Source: Leptolyngbyaceae cyanobacterium HOT.MB2.61
GTDB taxonomy: Bacteria; Cyanobacteriota; Cyanobacteriia; Leptolyngbyales; Leptolyngbyaceae
Assembly (NCBI GenBank): GCA_023511615.1
Contig: JAIMBL010000014.1
Span: 1 to 44,212 of the forward strand
Direction of reading: 5' to 3'
Length of the DNA: 44,212 bases
Shown here: in pieces, positions 16,219 through 23,883 of the stretch
Numbering within the stretch: the stretch's first letter is position 1
Layout: the number at the start of each line of letters is the position of its first letter
The notes under the pieces: generated by a model
Told to the model about the DNA's origin: nothing
The model's input: the letters and a program-made list of their open reading frames with translations, nothing else
The model's database searches: none
Made by a program: the position numbers and the translations under genes

Positions 16219-17139
16219 ATGATCATCTTAGAAGCTCGTAATCTGCAAAAGTCCTACACCGAAAAGGGGCGTGGTGTAACGGCGGTGAAGGATGTCTCCC
16301 TCCAGATTATGGCAGGGGAGGTGTTGGCGTTTTTGGGTCCAAACGGGGCAGGAAAAACGACCACCATCAAGATGATTGCAGGACTGATTCAGCCCGATGC
16401 AGGTTGGGTGAGGATTGCTGATCGCGATCCCCACAAGAACCCAGAATCACTGCGACTGTTGGGAGCTGTTTTGGAGGGCAATCGAAACATATACTGGCGG
16501 CTGACCCCTGCAGAAAATTTAGAATATTTCGGAGTGCTGCGGGGAATGAGCCAGCGGGCGGCCCGGTTGCGAACGCGGGAGCTATTAGAACGGTTCAACC
16601 TGATGGATAAGCAGCGGAGCCTGGTTCAGTCTCTTTCACGGGGAATGCAGCAAAAGCTGGCGATCGCAGTCGCCATGATGCACCAGCCACCGCTGCTGTT
16701 GCTGGACGAACCTACTCTGGGTCTGGATGTAGAGGCCACTGAAGATGTGAAGCAACTCATCCGAGAAATCGCCCGTGAAGGCTGCGCAATTTTACTTACG
16801 ACTCACCAACTGGCGATCGCCGAAGAACTCTCTGACCGGGTTGCCATTATCAACAATGGGGCGATCGTCGCTGAAGAGCCCACCACTGAACTCATCCGTC
16901 AGTTCTCTGGCAGTGCTTACCGGGTAGAGACTGAGGAGGCGATTGACCCGCAACGATTAAGCAAAATTGCTGCCCTCGGTGCCGAAGTGCAGACCAACCA
17001 AATTATTCACATCGGCGACCCGGCACTGTTTTACCAGGTGTTAGAAATTCTGAAACCTTTGCCCTTGCTACAAGTTCAAAAGGATCAGGCAAATCTAACC
17101 GATGTATTTCTCAAGCTGGTGAGGGGAGAGGGGGGATGA
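16219..17139 (+). CDS. ABC-2 type exporter, ATP-binding subunit
   Basis: A 306-aa ATPase of the CcmA/drug-export type. Walker A is GPNGAGKT (40-47). The signature is SLSRGMQQKLAIA, a variant LSRGM form usual in ABC-2 exporters. Walker B is LLLLDEPTLGLD and the H-loop is LLTTHQLAIAEEL. The C-terminal 80 residues are the export-family extension. It pairs with the permease at 17456. The 316-bp gap between them is larger than normal because it has gained a MITE (17286-17404) and low-complexity runs. The substrate is unknown. Confidence 0.9.
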   Translation: MIILEARNLQKSYTEKGRGVTAVKDVSLQIMAGEVLAFLGPNGAGKTTTIKMIAGLIQPDAGWVRIADRDPHKNPESLRLLGAVLEGNRNIYWRLTPAENLEYFGVLRGMSQRAARLRTRELLERFNLMDKQRSLVQSLSRGMQQKLAIAVAMMHQPPLLLLDEPTLGLDVEATEDVKQLIREIAREGCAILLTTHQLAIAEELSDRVAIINNGAIVAEEPTTELIRQFSGSAYRVETEEAIDPQRLSKIAALGAEVQTNQIIHIGDPALFYQVLEILKPLPLLQVQKDQANLTDVFLKLVRGEGG

Positions 17140-17224
17140 GTTTTGAGTTCAAGAAGGGAGGATGAGTTTTGAGTTTTCACCTCACCCCTCATACCTCTCT
17201 CCTCACTCAAAGCTCATTTGAGTG

Positions 17225-17280
17225 AGCTCTGCCTGTCGCCTATCGCCTGTCACCCCTCACTTGCCACCTGCCGCTTCACC
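17225..17280 (+). repeat. Degenerate CCTGTCGC-type repeat run
   Basis: Consecutive variants of an eight-base unit: GCCTGTCG, CCTATCGC, CTGTCACC, then TTGCCACC and TGCCGCTT. Similar runs occur at 12255-12295, 28415-28477, 29135-29205 and 33410-33500. They resemble the short tandemly repeated repetitive (STRR) sequences of filamentous cyanobacteria in style, though the unit here is imperfect. Confidence 0.5.
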
Positions 17281-17285
17281 CCTTA

Positions 17286-17404
17286 TAAGTAGGTAGACAT
17301 CATTAATTGGAAGAAAGAGGAGTGGGCGCGTTGCCCGCAGGCAGGGGGTTTCACCCCCCTCCACCCCCAAAACTATCTTTAATTTAATTGCACCCAGCTA
17401 CTTA
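17286..17404 (+). mobile_element. MITE family A, copy 2 (complete, 119 bp)
   Basis: The ends are imperfect inverted repeats: TAAGTAGGTAGACATCATTA on the left and, reading in from the right, TAAGTAGCTGGGTGCAATTA. Both outer edges carry TA, consistent with TA target duplication of the IS630/Tc1-mariner type. The interior holds a hairpin (GTGGGC-GC-GTT-GCCCGC, one G-T pair) and a G-run/C-run hairpin. No coding capacity. It lies inside an ABC exporter operon. Confidence 0.75.
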
Positions 17405-17455
17405 CGTTCCTTAACTCTCTATCCCTTTCCGAATCCTGACTCCTGGCTCCTAACA

Positions 17456-18226
17456 ATGCTCAAACTTTTTCTAGCCGAACTGAAACGTGAGTGGACTTTG
17501 CTGCGGCGCTACGCCACAGAAATGGTGGCTGGCATTATGGGGGTCACGTTCGCATTTTATGGATTGTTTCTAACGACCAAGTACGTAGCGGGTCCTATCC
17601 AATTTGGCGATCGCCTCGATTCGATTGTGGTTGGTTATGTGCTCTGGTCGCTGGTTGTGTTTATCGTGACTAGTATTGCAGGCGGCTTACAGCAGGAGGC
17701 GTTTACGGGCACACTGGAGCAAATTTTTCTGACGCCCTACGGGGCTTCGCAAGTATTTATCACACGAGCGATCGCCAATTTAGCAATTCAGCTTCTCCAA
17801 AACATTAGCATTCTGCTCATCATCATGGTATTGACAGGGACTCAGTTATCCTTTCCACCGTCCCTGATTCTGCCCCTACTGGCGGTTTTGCTGGGAGCCT
17901 ATGGAATGGCGCTCGCGGTCGGTTCCCTGGCGCTCCTGCTGAAGCGGGTGCAACAACTGCTGGGGTTTCTACCGTTTGGGCTGGTGTTGCTGTTGATGGT
18001 GCCCGTTGATAGTTGGACAGGGCCATTTCAACTGCTGGGCGTTGTGCTACCCATGACGCCAGGAGCCGAGATGCTACGAAACCTGATGGCAAGGGGAGGA
18101 ACGTTTAATGCAGGCGAATTTGCGATCGCCCTGCTCAATGGCATAGCTTACCTGGTACTGGGGCTATGGCTCTTTCGCAAAGCCGAACGAGTCGCAAAAC
18201 GCCGTGGCAAACTGGGGGGATACTAA
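17456..18226 (+). CDS. ABC-2 type exporter, permease subunit
   Basis: A 256-aa membrane protein with about six hydrophobic helices, ABC-2 type. It begins MLKLFLAELKREWTLLRRY, a cytoplasmic helix typical of the family, and has the conserved GTLEQIFLTPYG region after helix 2, which contacts the ATPase. It is the partner of the upstream ATPase gene. The stop codon overlaps that of the convergent M23 gene: the four bases CTAA at 18223-18226 contain both stops. The substrate is unknown. Confidence 0.88.
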   Translation: MLKLFLAELKREWTLLRRYATEMVAGIMGVTFAFYGLFLTTKYVAGPIQFGDRLDSIVVGYVLWSLVVFIVTSIAGGLQQEAFTGTLEQIFLTPYGASQVFITRAIANLAIQLLQNISILLIIMVLTGTQLSFPPSLILPLLAVLLGAYGMALAVGSLALLLKRVQQLLGFLPFGLVLLLMVPVDSWTGPFQLLGVVLPMTPGAEMLRNLMARGGTFNAGEFAIALLNGIAYLVLGLWLFRKAERVAKRRGKLGGY

Positions 18227-19251
18227 GACTGTTTCTGCAAGTTCACATCCATCGTTGCCGACAAATCCAATTCAAGGGCGTCTCTTAATTCAGAAGCAGA
18301 AGGCAATTGAGCAACGCCCATTGTCTTCATCAATTGCGCCAGGGCATACTCCAACTGTTCTCCAGCATCCAGAGCCACCCAGCCTTCAGGGGTTTGTTGA
18401 TGGAACTCAAAGTGGAGATGGGGGCCCGTAGACAGGCCAGTATTGCCCACTCGTCCAATGACAACACCCTGTGGTACCCACTCGCCAGGCTTCACAAAAA
18501 GCTCTGACAGGTGACCATAAAGGGTTTGCTGTGATCCCTTATTATGCTCCAGCAAAACGGTCAAACCGTAGCCCCCCAGAAAATCCGCAAGGACTACCCG
18601 ACCCGCATAGGCGGCCAGTACAGGCGTGCCGATGGGCGCACCAATATCAGTCCCAGAGTGAAACCGTTGTTCCCCTGTGATTGGATGAAGCCGCCAACCG
18701 AATAGGGACGTAATAGGAGCAGGAATAGACAGGGGAAAAATGAGGCGAATATTGCCATTTCCCAGGCGCCCCGGCGGTCTCAGGGTTCGTCGGTAGTAGT
18801 CTTTTACAGAAGGCGTTGTCCCAAAGCTCAAGCCATAGCTGTTTACGGTTAACGGTCCCACCCGCACGGCGCTGGGTGCACTGGGAAGCCGTATCGCTCT
18901 CCGGGGTTGGTCGCTGCTGCGTTGAGTCGCTCCAATGCTGTACTGGGTGGAGTCGATGTAGGTCTCATCCAGATCGATGGGTGAGGCAGAGACATTCGGA
19001 GCCGAATCGACGGGAATCTTTGAGGGAATGCTTTCTGGTAGGGAAGGAATGACCTCAGAACCGGGGGCAGGGTCAACTAAAGCAGGAGCAGGATCTATGG
19101 TTGCTTCGATCGCGGGTTCCGTAGCTTCTTGGGTGCGGGCAACACCACCACTTAGAATGGCTAGCGCACTGAGAAGGCCCACCCCCCGAGACAGGAGCAA
19201 TCTTTGAAGGACTTGCGGCAAGGAATGGATGGATCGGGTATTCAAAGTCAT
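18223..19251 (-). CDS. Secreted M23 (LytM-type) peptidoglycan peptidase
   Basis: A 342-aa protein. An N-terminal signal/anchor (about 18-38) is followed by a long Pro/Ser/Glu-rich linker (about 42-130) and a C-terminal M23 domain. Zinc and catalytic residues are all present: H198 and D202 (HSGTD), H247 (LYGHL), H278 and H280 (PHLHFEF). It should be an active endopeptidase of the periplasmic wall. I chose ATG 19251 because GAGG lies six bases before it; the open frame extends to a TTG at 19281. It follows the TolC-like gene by 69 bp on the same strand and may be co-transcribed. Confidence 0.9.
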   Translation of the reverse strand: MTLNTRSIHSLPQVLQRLLLSRGVGLLSALAILSGGVARTQEATEPAIEATIDPAPALVDPAPGSEVIPSLPESIPSKIPVDSAPNVSASPIDLDETYIDSTQYSIGATQRSSDQPRRAIRLPSAPSAVRVGPLTVNSYGLSFGTTPSVKDYYRRTLRPPGRLGNGNIRLIFPLSIPAPITSLFGWRLHPITGEQRFHSGTDIGAPIGTPVLAAYAGRVVLADFLGGYGLTVLLEHNKGSQQTLYGHLSELFVKPGEWVPQGVVIGRVGNTGLSTGPHLHFEFHQQTPEGWVALDAGEQLEYALAQLMKTMGVAQLPSASELRDALELDLSATMDVNLQKQS

Positions 19252-19320
19252 GGTGAACCTCATGTCCTTTAATGATCCCAAAAGAATCGGGTACGTAAAA
19301 CGGAGAGTTGACAGAAGAGG

Positions 19321-21372
19321 TCAGGGGGTGGGACTGGGCGTATTGTTTGAAGGTGCAGTCGATTGAGCCGGAGGAGTTACAGTACTCGGCTGAGGGGCAA
19401 TGGTGCCCGGACTCAAGGTGGGTGAAGGCGGGGCCGGGACAGGAGAGGGCGTTCGGGAGCCGGTAGGAATGGGTAAGTTGGTCACTGCTCGCTGCAGGGT
19501 AGCCAGCGATCGGTTGTATCCCAGGATAGCGCTGACCAGGTTGCCCTGGGCATTTGTCAGGTCAGTTTCTGCATTGATCACATCGGTCTGGGTGCCTACC
19601 CCTGCCTGAAATCGAAGTCTTGCCAGCCTGAGGGCTTCTGTTGCCTGTTCTACTGCGGCCCTTGCTGTAGTAATGTTGGAGCGATTGGCTAGCAGGCTAG
19701 AGTATGCCTGCTCGACCTGGAAGCGCACCTGGTTACGGACATTAGCAAAATTGGCTTCTGCGATCGCAATATTCGCCTCTTGCTGATTTGCACTGGCTCT
19801 AGCCGCTCCCCCATCAAACAATCGCCAGCGAATTCCAGCCTGAACTGCATAACCCGATGCTGGCCCTAACGTATCGCCAAAGGAATCCGTGAGCTGATAC
19901 TGAGCAGAAACACTCAGTGTGGGTCCCAGAGCCGACAATGCCAGCCGCTTTTGCTGTTCCGCCAGTTCTCGCCGGGCAAGCTGTTGCTCCAACTCAGCCC
20001 GGTTCCTGAAGGCCAGGACAATACTATCCTCCAGCGACAGGTTCCACTCTCCTGCGGCATCCACCGGATCTGCTGCCGCCAGATCAATCGCTGGTGAAAT
20101 GTTTAAGATTTGAGCCAGTTGTCGGCGGTTGACCTGCTGCTGAGAAATGGCATTCGTTAGCTGCTGTTGAGAATTCGCTAACTGCACCTGGGCCCGCAAC
20201 ACATCAAATCGGGTGCCAATTCCTGCCCTCTCCAGGGCCTGGGCATCGCGCAAGCTGATCTGGGAGTTTCGTACAGCCGCCCTGCCAATACCAACATTCG
20301 CATCTGCCTGCTGCAAATCGTAATAGGCATTTGTCACATTCAGTCGCAGTTGCTCCCGCTGGATCTCAGCCTGTAACTGATCGGAACGAACCTGCTGGGC
20401 CGCCGCTCGAATTCGAGCCGAACGTGCGCCAGAGGTAAAAATGTCGTAACTGAGTGTTGCTGCGCCAGTAAATCCCCGACTAATTGCGCCATCTGATGTA
20501 GGTATGCCAGTCAATTCCTCTGTTGCTCGATTCCTGAGCCGCACTTCGGGTGACAGCGATCGGGCAACATTGGCTTGAAGATCAATGGTTGGATAAAGCT
20601 CTGCCTGGGCCTGGCGCAAACCTGCCTGGCTGCGCTCAAGCTGAAGCCTGGCCGTCTGATAGTCAAGGTTGTTGCGTTCTGCCAGTTCCAACGCTTGCTG
20701 CAAGGTAATGGGCTGAATTCCTCGTAATCTAACGTCTTCTCCTCTGGTTGGAAAGGTGAGAGGATTTGGCTCAGGATTAAGATACTCCGGGGCAGCACCT
20801 GCTTTGGCAGGACCAATAGGTCTTGCGACGGGTTCTATCACCGGCTCAGCAATGGAGGGCAAACCCGGAGTTAACGGTTGACTGGGCTGAAGCAATGGAG
20901 CCGCATTTGTTTGAGCTTTCTTAATCGGTAGAGCAGAGCTAGAGGTGGGCTTACTGTTCCCAGTTTCTTGCTTGAGTGGGGTTCTTGCTCCTGCTGGCGA
21001 AGTATTTTGAGCCACTTTAGCCGATCGAGGAGAAGTTGGATCGGTTTCGGACACTCTTCCTTTGGCTGGGATTGGAATGTAGCTGGCAGCAGATACTACT
21101 CTCTGACCTGCTTTGCGATCCCCAGTGGAATCTGTGGAACCGTTTACAAAATCAAATTCGCCAATGTTAAGTGAGACACTCTGCCCTAGCTTGCTGCTTG
21201 CATTGGGAACAGATTGCAACCAGCGCCTAGGTATGGAAGTTTTCTGGGTCTGATTGACTTGATCTGAATTCTGGGGTTTGCTGGGGGCTGGTTCGGCGTT
21301 ACCCAATGTCGTATTGCCAAAGGCGACGAACGCTCCCACACCAACGAGAAGTAACCGAAAGGAAAATTGCAT
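19321..21372 (-). CDS. TolC-like outer-membrane efflux protein
   Basis: A 683-aa protein, longer than E. coli TolC because of an N-terminal extension: signal peptide (MQFSFRLLLVGVGAFVAFG), then about 190 residues rich in Pro, Ser, Gln and Thr. Two outer-membrane-efflux repeats follow (ITLQQALELAERNNLDYQTA, and LEDSIVLAFRNRAELEQQLA later), each with the Ala/Gln-rich helices of the periplasmic barrel. A Pro/Thr/Ser tail ends it. Long extensions of this kind are known in cyanobacterial TolC homologues such as HgdD of Anabaena. I start at ATG 21372, where the signal peptide begins, rather than 21450. It serves type I secretion or RND/MFS efflux. Confidence 0.88.
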   Translation of the reverse strand: MQFSFRLLLVGVGAFVAFGNTTLGNAEPAPSKPQNSDQVNQTQKTSIPRRWLQSVPNASSKLGQSVSLNIGEFDFVNGSTDSTGDRKAGQRVVSAASYIPIPAKGRVSETDPTSPRSAKVAQNTSPAGARTPLKQETGNSKPTSSSALPIKKAQTNAAPLLQPSQPLTPGLPSIAEPVIEPVARPIGPAKAGAAPEYLNPEPNPLTFPTRGEDVRLRGIQPITLQQALELAERNNLDYQTARLQLERSQAGLRQAQAELYPTIDLQANVARSLSPEVRLRNRATEELTGIPTSDGAISRGFTGAATLSYDIFTSGARSARIRAAAQQVRSDQLQAEIQREQLRLNVTNAYYDLQQADANVGIGRAAVRNSQISLRDAQALERAGIGTRFDVLRAQVQLANSQQQLTNAISQQQVNRRQLAQILNISPAIDLAAADPVDAAGEWNLSLEDSIVLAFRNRAELEQQLARRELAEQQKRLALSALGPTLSVSAQYQLTDSFGDTLGPASGYAVQAGIRWRLFDGGAARASANQQEANIAIAEANFANVRNQVRFQVEQAYSSLLANRSNITTARAAVEQATEALRLARLRFQAGVGTQTDVINAETDLTNAQGNLVSAILGYNRSLATLQRAVTNLPIPTGSRTPSPVPAPPSPTLSPGTIAPQPSTVTPPAQSTAPSNNTPSPTP

Positions 21373-21503
21373 AACCGTTTCACTTCTTGGACAATCCAGA
21401 GGCTTGCTCTTAGCAATATAAATATCCTTATGAAGGATACTGGTTTCCATCCCAGCTTGGCAAAAACTTTTGAGTCAGGTTTTAATCCATTTAGTTTGCA
21501 TGC

Positions 21504-21635
21504 TAAGTAGGTCAGCGTAATTTAGCTCATGTAAGTCAAGTTGTGTAACATCTTCTCCAGGCTTGCTTAGGCTGACCAATAGAGTGAAGTTTACATTTCG
21601 CGATCTGGATGCATTTTCCTACCCTTACCTACTTA
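21504..21635. mobile_element. Possible MITE with TAAGTAGGT ends
   Basis: TAAGTAGGTCAGCG at 21504 and, reading inward from 21635 on the other strand, TAAGTAGGTAAGGG: twelve of fourteen bases agree. The core TAAGTAGGT is the same as the left end of MITE family A. The interior does not match family A. TA is at both edges. It lies just upstream of the tolC-like gene. Nine exact bases is short, so chance is possible. Confidence 0.35.
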
Positions 21636-22372
21636 AATAAATGCATACCAATTATAAACAGATGGCTGCTATTGGAGTGTTTGCTTACTTTCGCATCCTG
21701 GGGGGCTCAACAGGCGACAAAACTAAATACTCCCCAGTTGACTGACAAAAGTTTTGAAAGACTCCTTTATTGCCAACCTGCCCAAAGATAAATTTTGGCC
21801 TAACAGCGTAAGCTCTTCAAATGGACTGGAAATCTTGTTTCAGTCGTCTATTAGATGGCTTTAGCGATGAGCCAGCAAATTAATTTTCTGGCAGTGCAGG
21901 GGTGTTCAGTAGATTTGTCAGTCAATCAGGCTCCGCATTAATGGATAACAACTATGGTGACAAGAAAGCTCCGTAGTCCAGCCCATTTGTTGGATGAGTT
22001 CGATTGACTTTCATCAATCGCCTGTAACTCTGCAAGATCTTACCGATAGCTACCAGGATTCAATTCATCTATCTGGTTCACCTGAATGGGTGATTTCAGG
22101 AGCGATCGCCCTTTAGCTAAAAAATTAGAAAAGTCAATCAGTATATATTTTGCTAATTCACTTCTGATTTTGCTGTTCACCTCTGGAATAGAGCTACTGA
22201 ATAAGTTTCAATCGCTCCAATCTTGATTATCTGATTTACTTACAACTATCAAAAGTTATAAGTTTAAAGAAATGAACAGAAATGTAAGGGAAAAGAGGAT
22301 ACGTGTGATTGTGTCAGCGATTGCACTGCCCCTATCGATAGCAATCCTGAATTATTTGTGAAAAGGGGAGTT

Positions 22373-22406
22373 GTGAGAGGCTTCCCCTACGTGGGAAGCC
22401 TCTCAC
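22373..22406. promoter_or_regulatory. Perfect 14-bp hairpin in a long spacer
   Basis: GTGAGAGGCTTCCC (22373-22386) and its exact reverse complement (22393-22406) flank the loop CTACGT. No T-run follows on the + strand. It could be a structured RNA element, a protein-binding dyad, or the stem of a small RNA. It is 470 bp upstream of the next gene on the + strand. Confidence 0.5.
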
Positions 22407-22876
22407 GATCCAGATAGGATTGGCTATCATGCCAGTGTTAGAGAGGGAGTTGTGGAAGGTTTCTTTGATTGATTAAGGAGAAAGGCGATCGAAACAAGCT
22501 TTAAACATCCCAAAATCAGAACCCCAGACACAAATGACTAAAAAATAGCTTCTCGGACTTCTCAAAATTCTCTTAGTGTGATAGTTTGTGAGAACAATAT
22601 AGTACTTGCGTATCCAGGCTCATCGTGGAGTTTTGGGGTAGCTTGCTGGTACCGCAGGTAACCTTAAATTTCACTGCAATTGTCATCGATAAAGGTGGCA
22701 TTTCTAACAGCGATGCTATTTTTATTTTGCATCACTGTTGGTTTACATTGCAGACAAGGATTCCATTTGTCTATACCAAGATTGTAGATGGCCATCTTGG
22801 CATTCTTGTAAGCTTTGGCTAATAGGCAGCTTTGTCACTAGCCTGTGCAGGTTGAAGAAAACGAGTGAGGGAATTT

Positions 22877-23653
22877 ATGGAGACATTAGCCTTTATTCAT
22901 GTTGCCGTTCACTACGAGGATCCCACTCCTGCTCCTAAAGTGAAGGCATTTGAAAATCTGTCAGTTTCGCCTACTGCTTTGATGGGTATGGCAGGAGCTG
23001 CTGTTGCCGCCTCTGTTTTAACAGGTACTCCTGATAAGGCTGTGGCTGCAACCGCTCCTATCGGTCCTGGCAACTCCGGTGCTGAAGTTCAGGCCATTCA
23101 GGAAGCCCTTGGGATAGAAGCCACAGGCGAGTATGATGCCAAAACTGAAGCAGCTGTAACCGATTTCCAAATCCGTCAAGACCTTAAGATGATCGACGGT
23201 ATTGTTGGGCAGGAAACAGCCAAAGCGCTGGGTCTGGATGAAGAATACCGCCCAATCGGCTACGTTTCTACCTGCAGTGGCTGCGGTCTCAACATTCGTA
23301 GCGGCCCGGGATTGGGATACTACATCATTGGTGGTGCTCCCGATGGTGCTTTCCTGTACCAAGACTACGAAACCGTTGTCTACAACGATGGTTATGCCTG
23401 GACTCCCCTCTATGATGGCGGCTGGGTCGCTTCTGATTACACCTACGAGGGGTATTACCCTGTCAGCTACAATAGCAGCTACTATGACTGTAGCTACTAC
23501 GGTAATTGCGGTGGCTACGAAGACTATTCCCCGGTCAGCTACGGTGGCTGCTATAGCGGTGGCTGCTACAAGCCCACCTATTACCATGGTGGTTGCTACA
23601 GACCCACGGCCTACTATTACTATGGCCGCTGTGGGAGTTGCTACTACTACTAA
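22877..23653 (+). CDS. Peptidoglycan-binding protein with SH3-like domain and Tyr/Cys-rich tail
   Basis: A 258-aa protein. It starts METLAFIHVAVHYEDP, a leader seen in cyanobacterial peptidoglycan-binding proteins, then has a hydrophobic stretch (about 34-58). A PG_binding_1 domain follows at 65-120 (GAEVQAIQEALGI, FQIRQDLKMIDGIVG) and an SH3b-like domain at about 130-190 (LNIRSGPGLGYYIIG). The last 71 residues contain 24 Tyr and 7 Cys with Gly and Ser, in repeats such as YGGCYSGGCY. The ATG at 22877 has AGGG five bases upstream. It is probably exported and wall-associated; the tail could be cross-linked through tyrosines or disulfides (inference). Confidence 0.88.
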   Translation: METLAFIHVAVHYEDPTPAPKVKAFENLSVSPTALMGMAGAAVAASVLTGTPDKAVAATAPIGPGNSGAEVQAIQEALGIEATGEYDAKTEAAVTDFQIRQDLKMIDGIVGQETAKALGLDEEYRPIGYVSTCSGCGLNIRSGPGLGYYIIGGAPDGAFLYQDYETVVYNDGYAWTPLYDGGWVASDYTYEGYYPVSYNSSYYDCSYYGNCGGYEDYSPVSYGGCYSGGCYKPTYYHGGCYRPTAYYYYGRCGSCYYY

Positions 23654-23710
23654 GCTGCTACTAGTTGGTGGGTCATTTGCCTCGAATATCGCCTTTATGG
23701 CTGAAAAGTG

Positions 23711-23811
23711 GTTCTCCTGACTTGCCAGTGAAAGAGTAGCTTACGCTACTCTTTCGTCTAAAACAAAATTTCTGGAATATTGATTTTGTTTTGACCATGA
23801 GCAACGCTTAT
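23711..23811 (-). repeat. Hairpin repeat family B, copy 2 (inverted)
   Basis: The reverse complement of this stretch matches 1551-1650. The AAGAGTAGC/GCTACTCTT hairpin (loop TTAC here, TTGC there) and the AAACAAAAT/ATTTTGTTT hairpin are both kept; the third dyad is degraded (ATAAGCGTTGCTCAT). It follows the peptidoglycan-binding protein gene, where it may end transcription. Confidence 0.7.
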
Positions 23812-23836
23812 GATTCAGACTCTTAGGAAAGCCTGA

Positions 23837-23883
23837 TTAGATTTTCAGAGTCTGCGACCCATCAAAGTTTTCCTGACAGAACA
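23837..23883 (-). repeat. Hairpin repeat family C, copy 1
   Basis: The reverse complement begins TGTTCTGTCAGGAAAA directly after the stop codon of the 332-aa gene, and continues through GGGTCGCAGACTCTGAAAAT. It matches 44142-44188, which also begins right after a stop codon. The hairpin GGGTC-GCA-GACTC sits in the middle. A terminator-like role at the 3' end of genes is plausible. Confidence 0.6.

Larger units (their letters stand above)
21373..22876. other. 1.5-kb spacer without a clear gene
   Basis: No gene is convincing. The contents are a possible MITE (21504-21635), a perfect 14-bp hairpin (22373-22406) and a 40-codon ORF at 21994-22116 (starts MSSIDFHQSPVTLQ, ends VISGAIAL), which has ordinary composition but no ribosome site. 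The right half must hold the promoter of the peptidoglycan-binding protein gene; bases just before 22877 give AGGG five bases ahead of its ATG. Base composition is AT-rich compared with the genes around it. Confidence 0.45.

Noticed and set aside
21609-21791. 60-aa ORF in the 1.5-kb spacer
   Set aside because: It overlaps the end of a candidate MITE, lacks a ribosome site and has no recognisable features.
23018-23587. 189-aa antisense ORF across the peptidoglycan-binding protein gene
   Set aside because: It is produced by the repetitive Tyr/Gly codons of the true gene read backwards, has no start signal, and shows a low-complexity Ala/Val/Thr composition.
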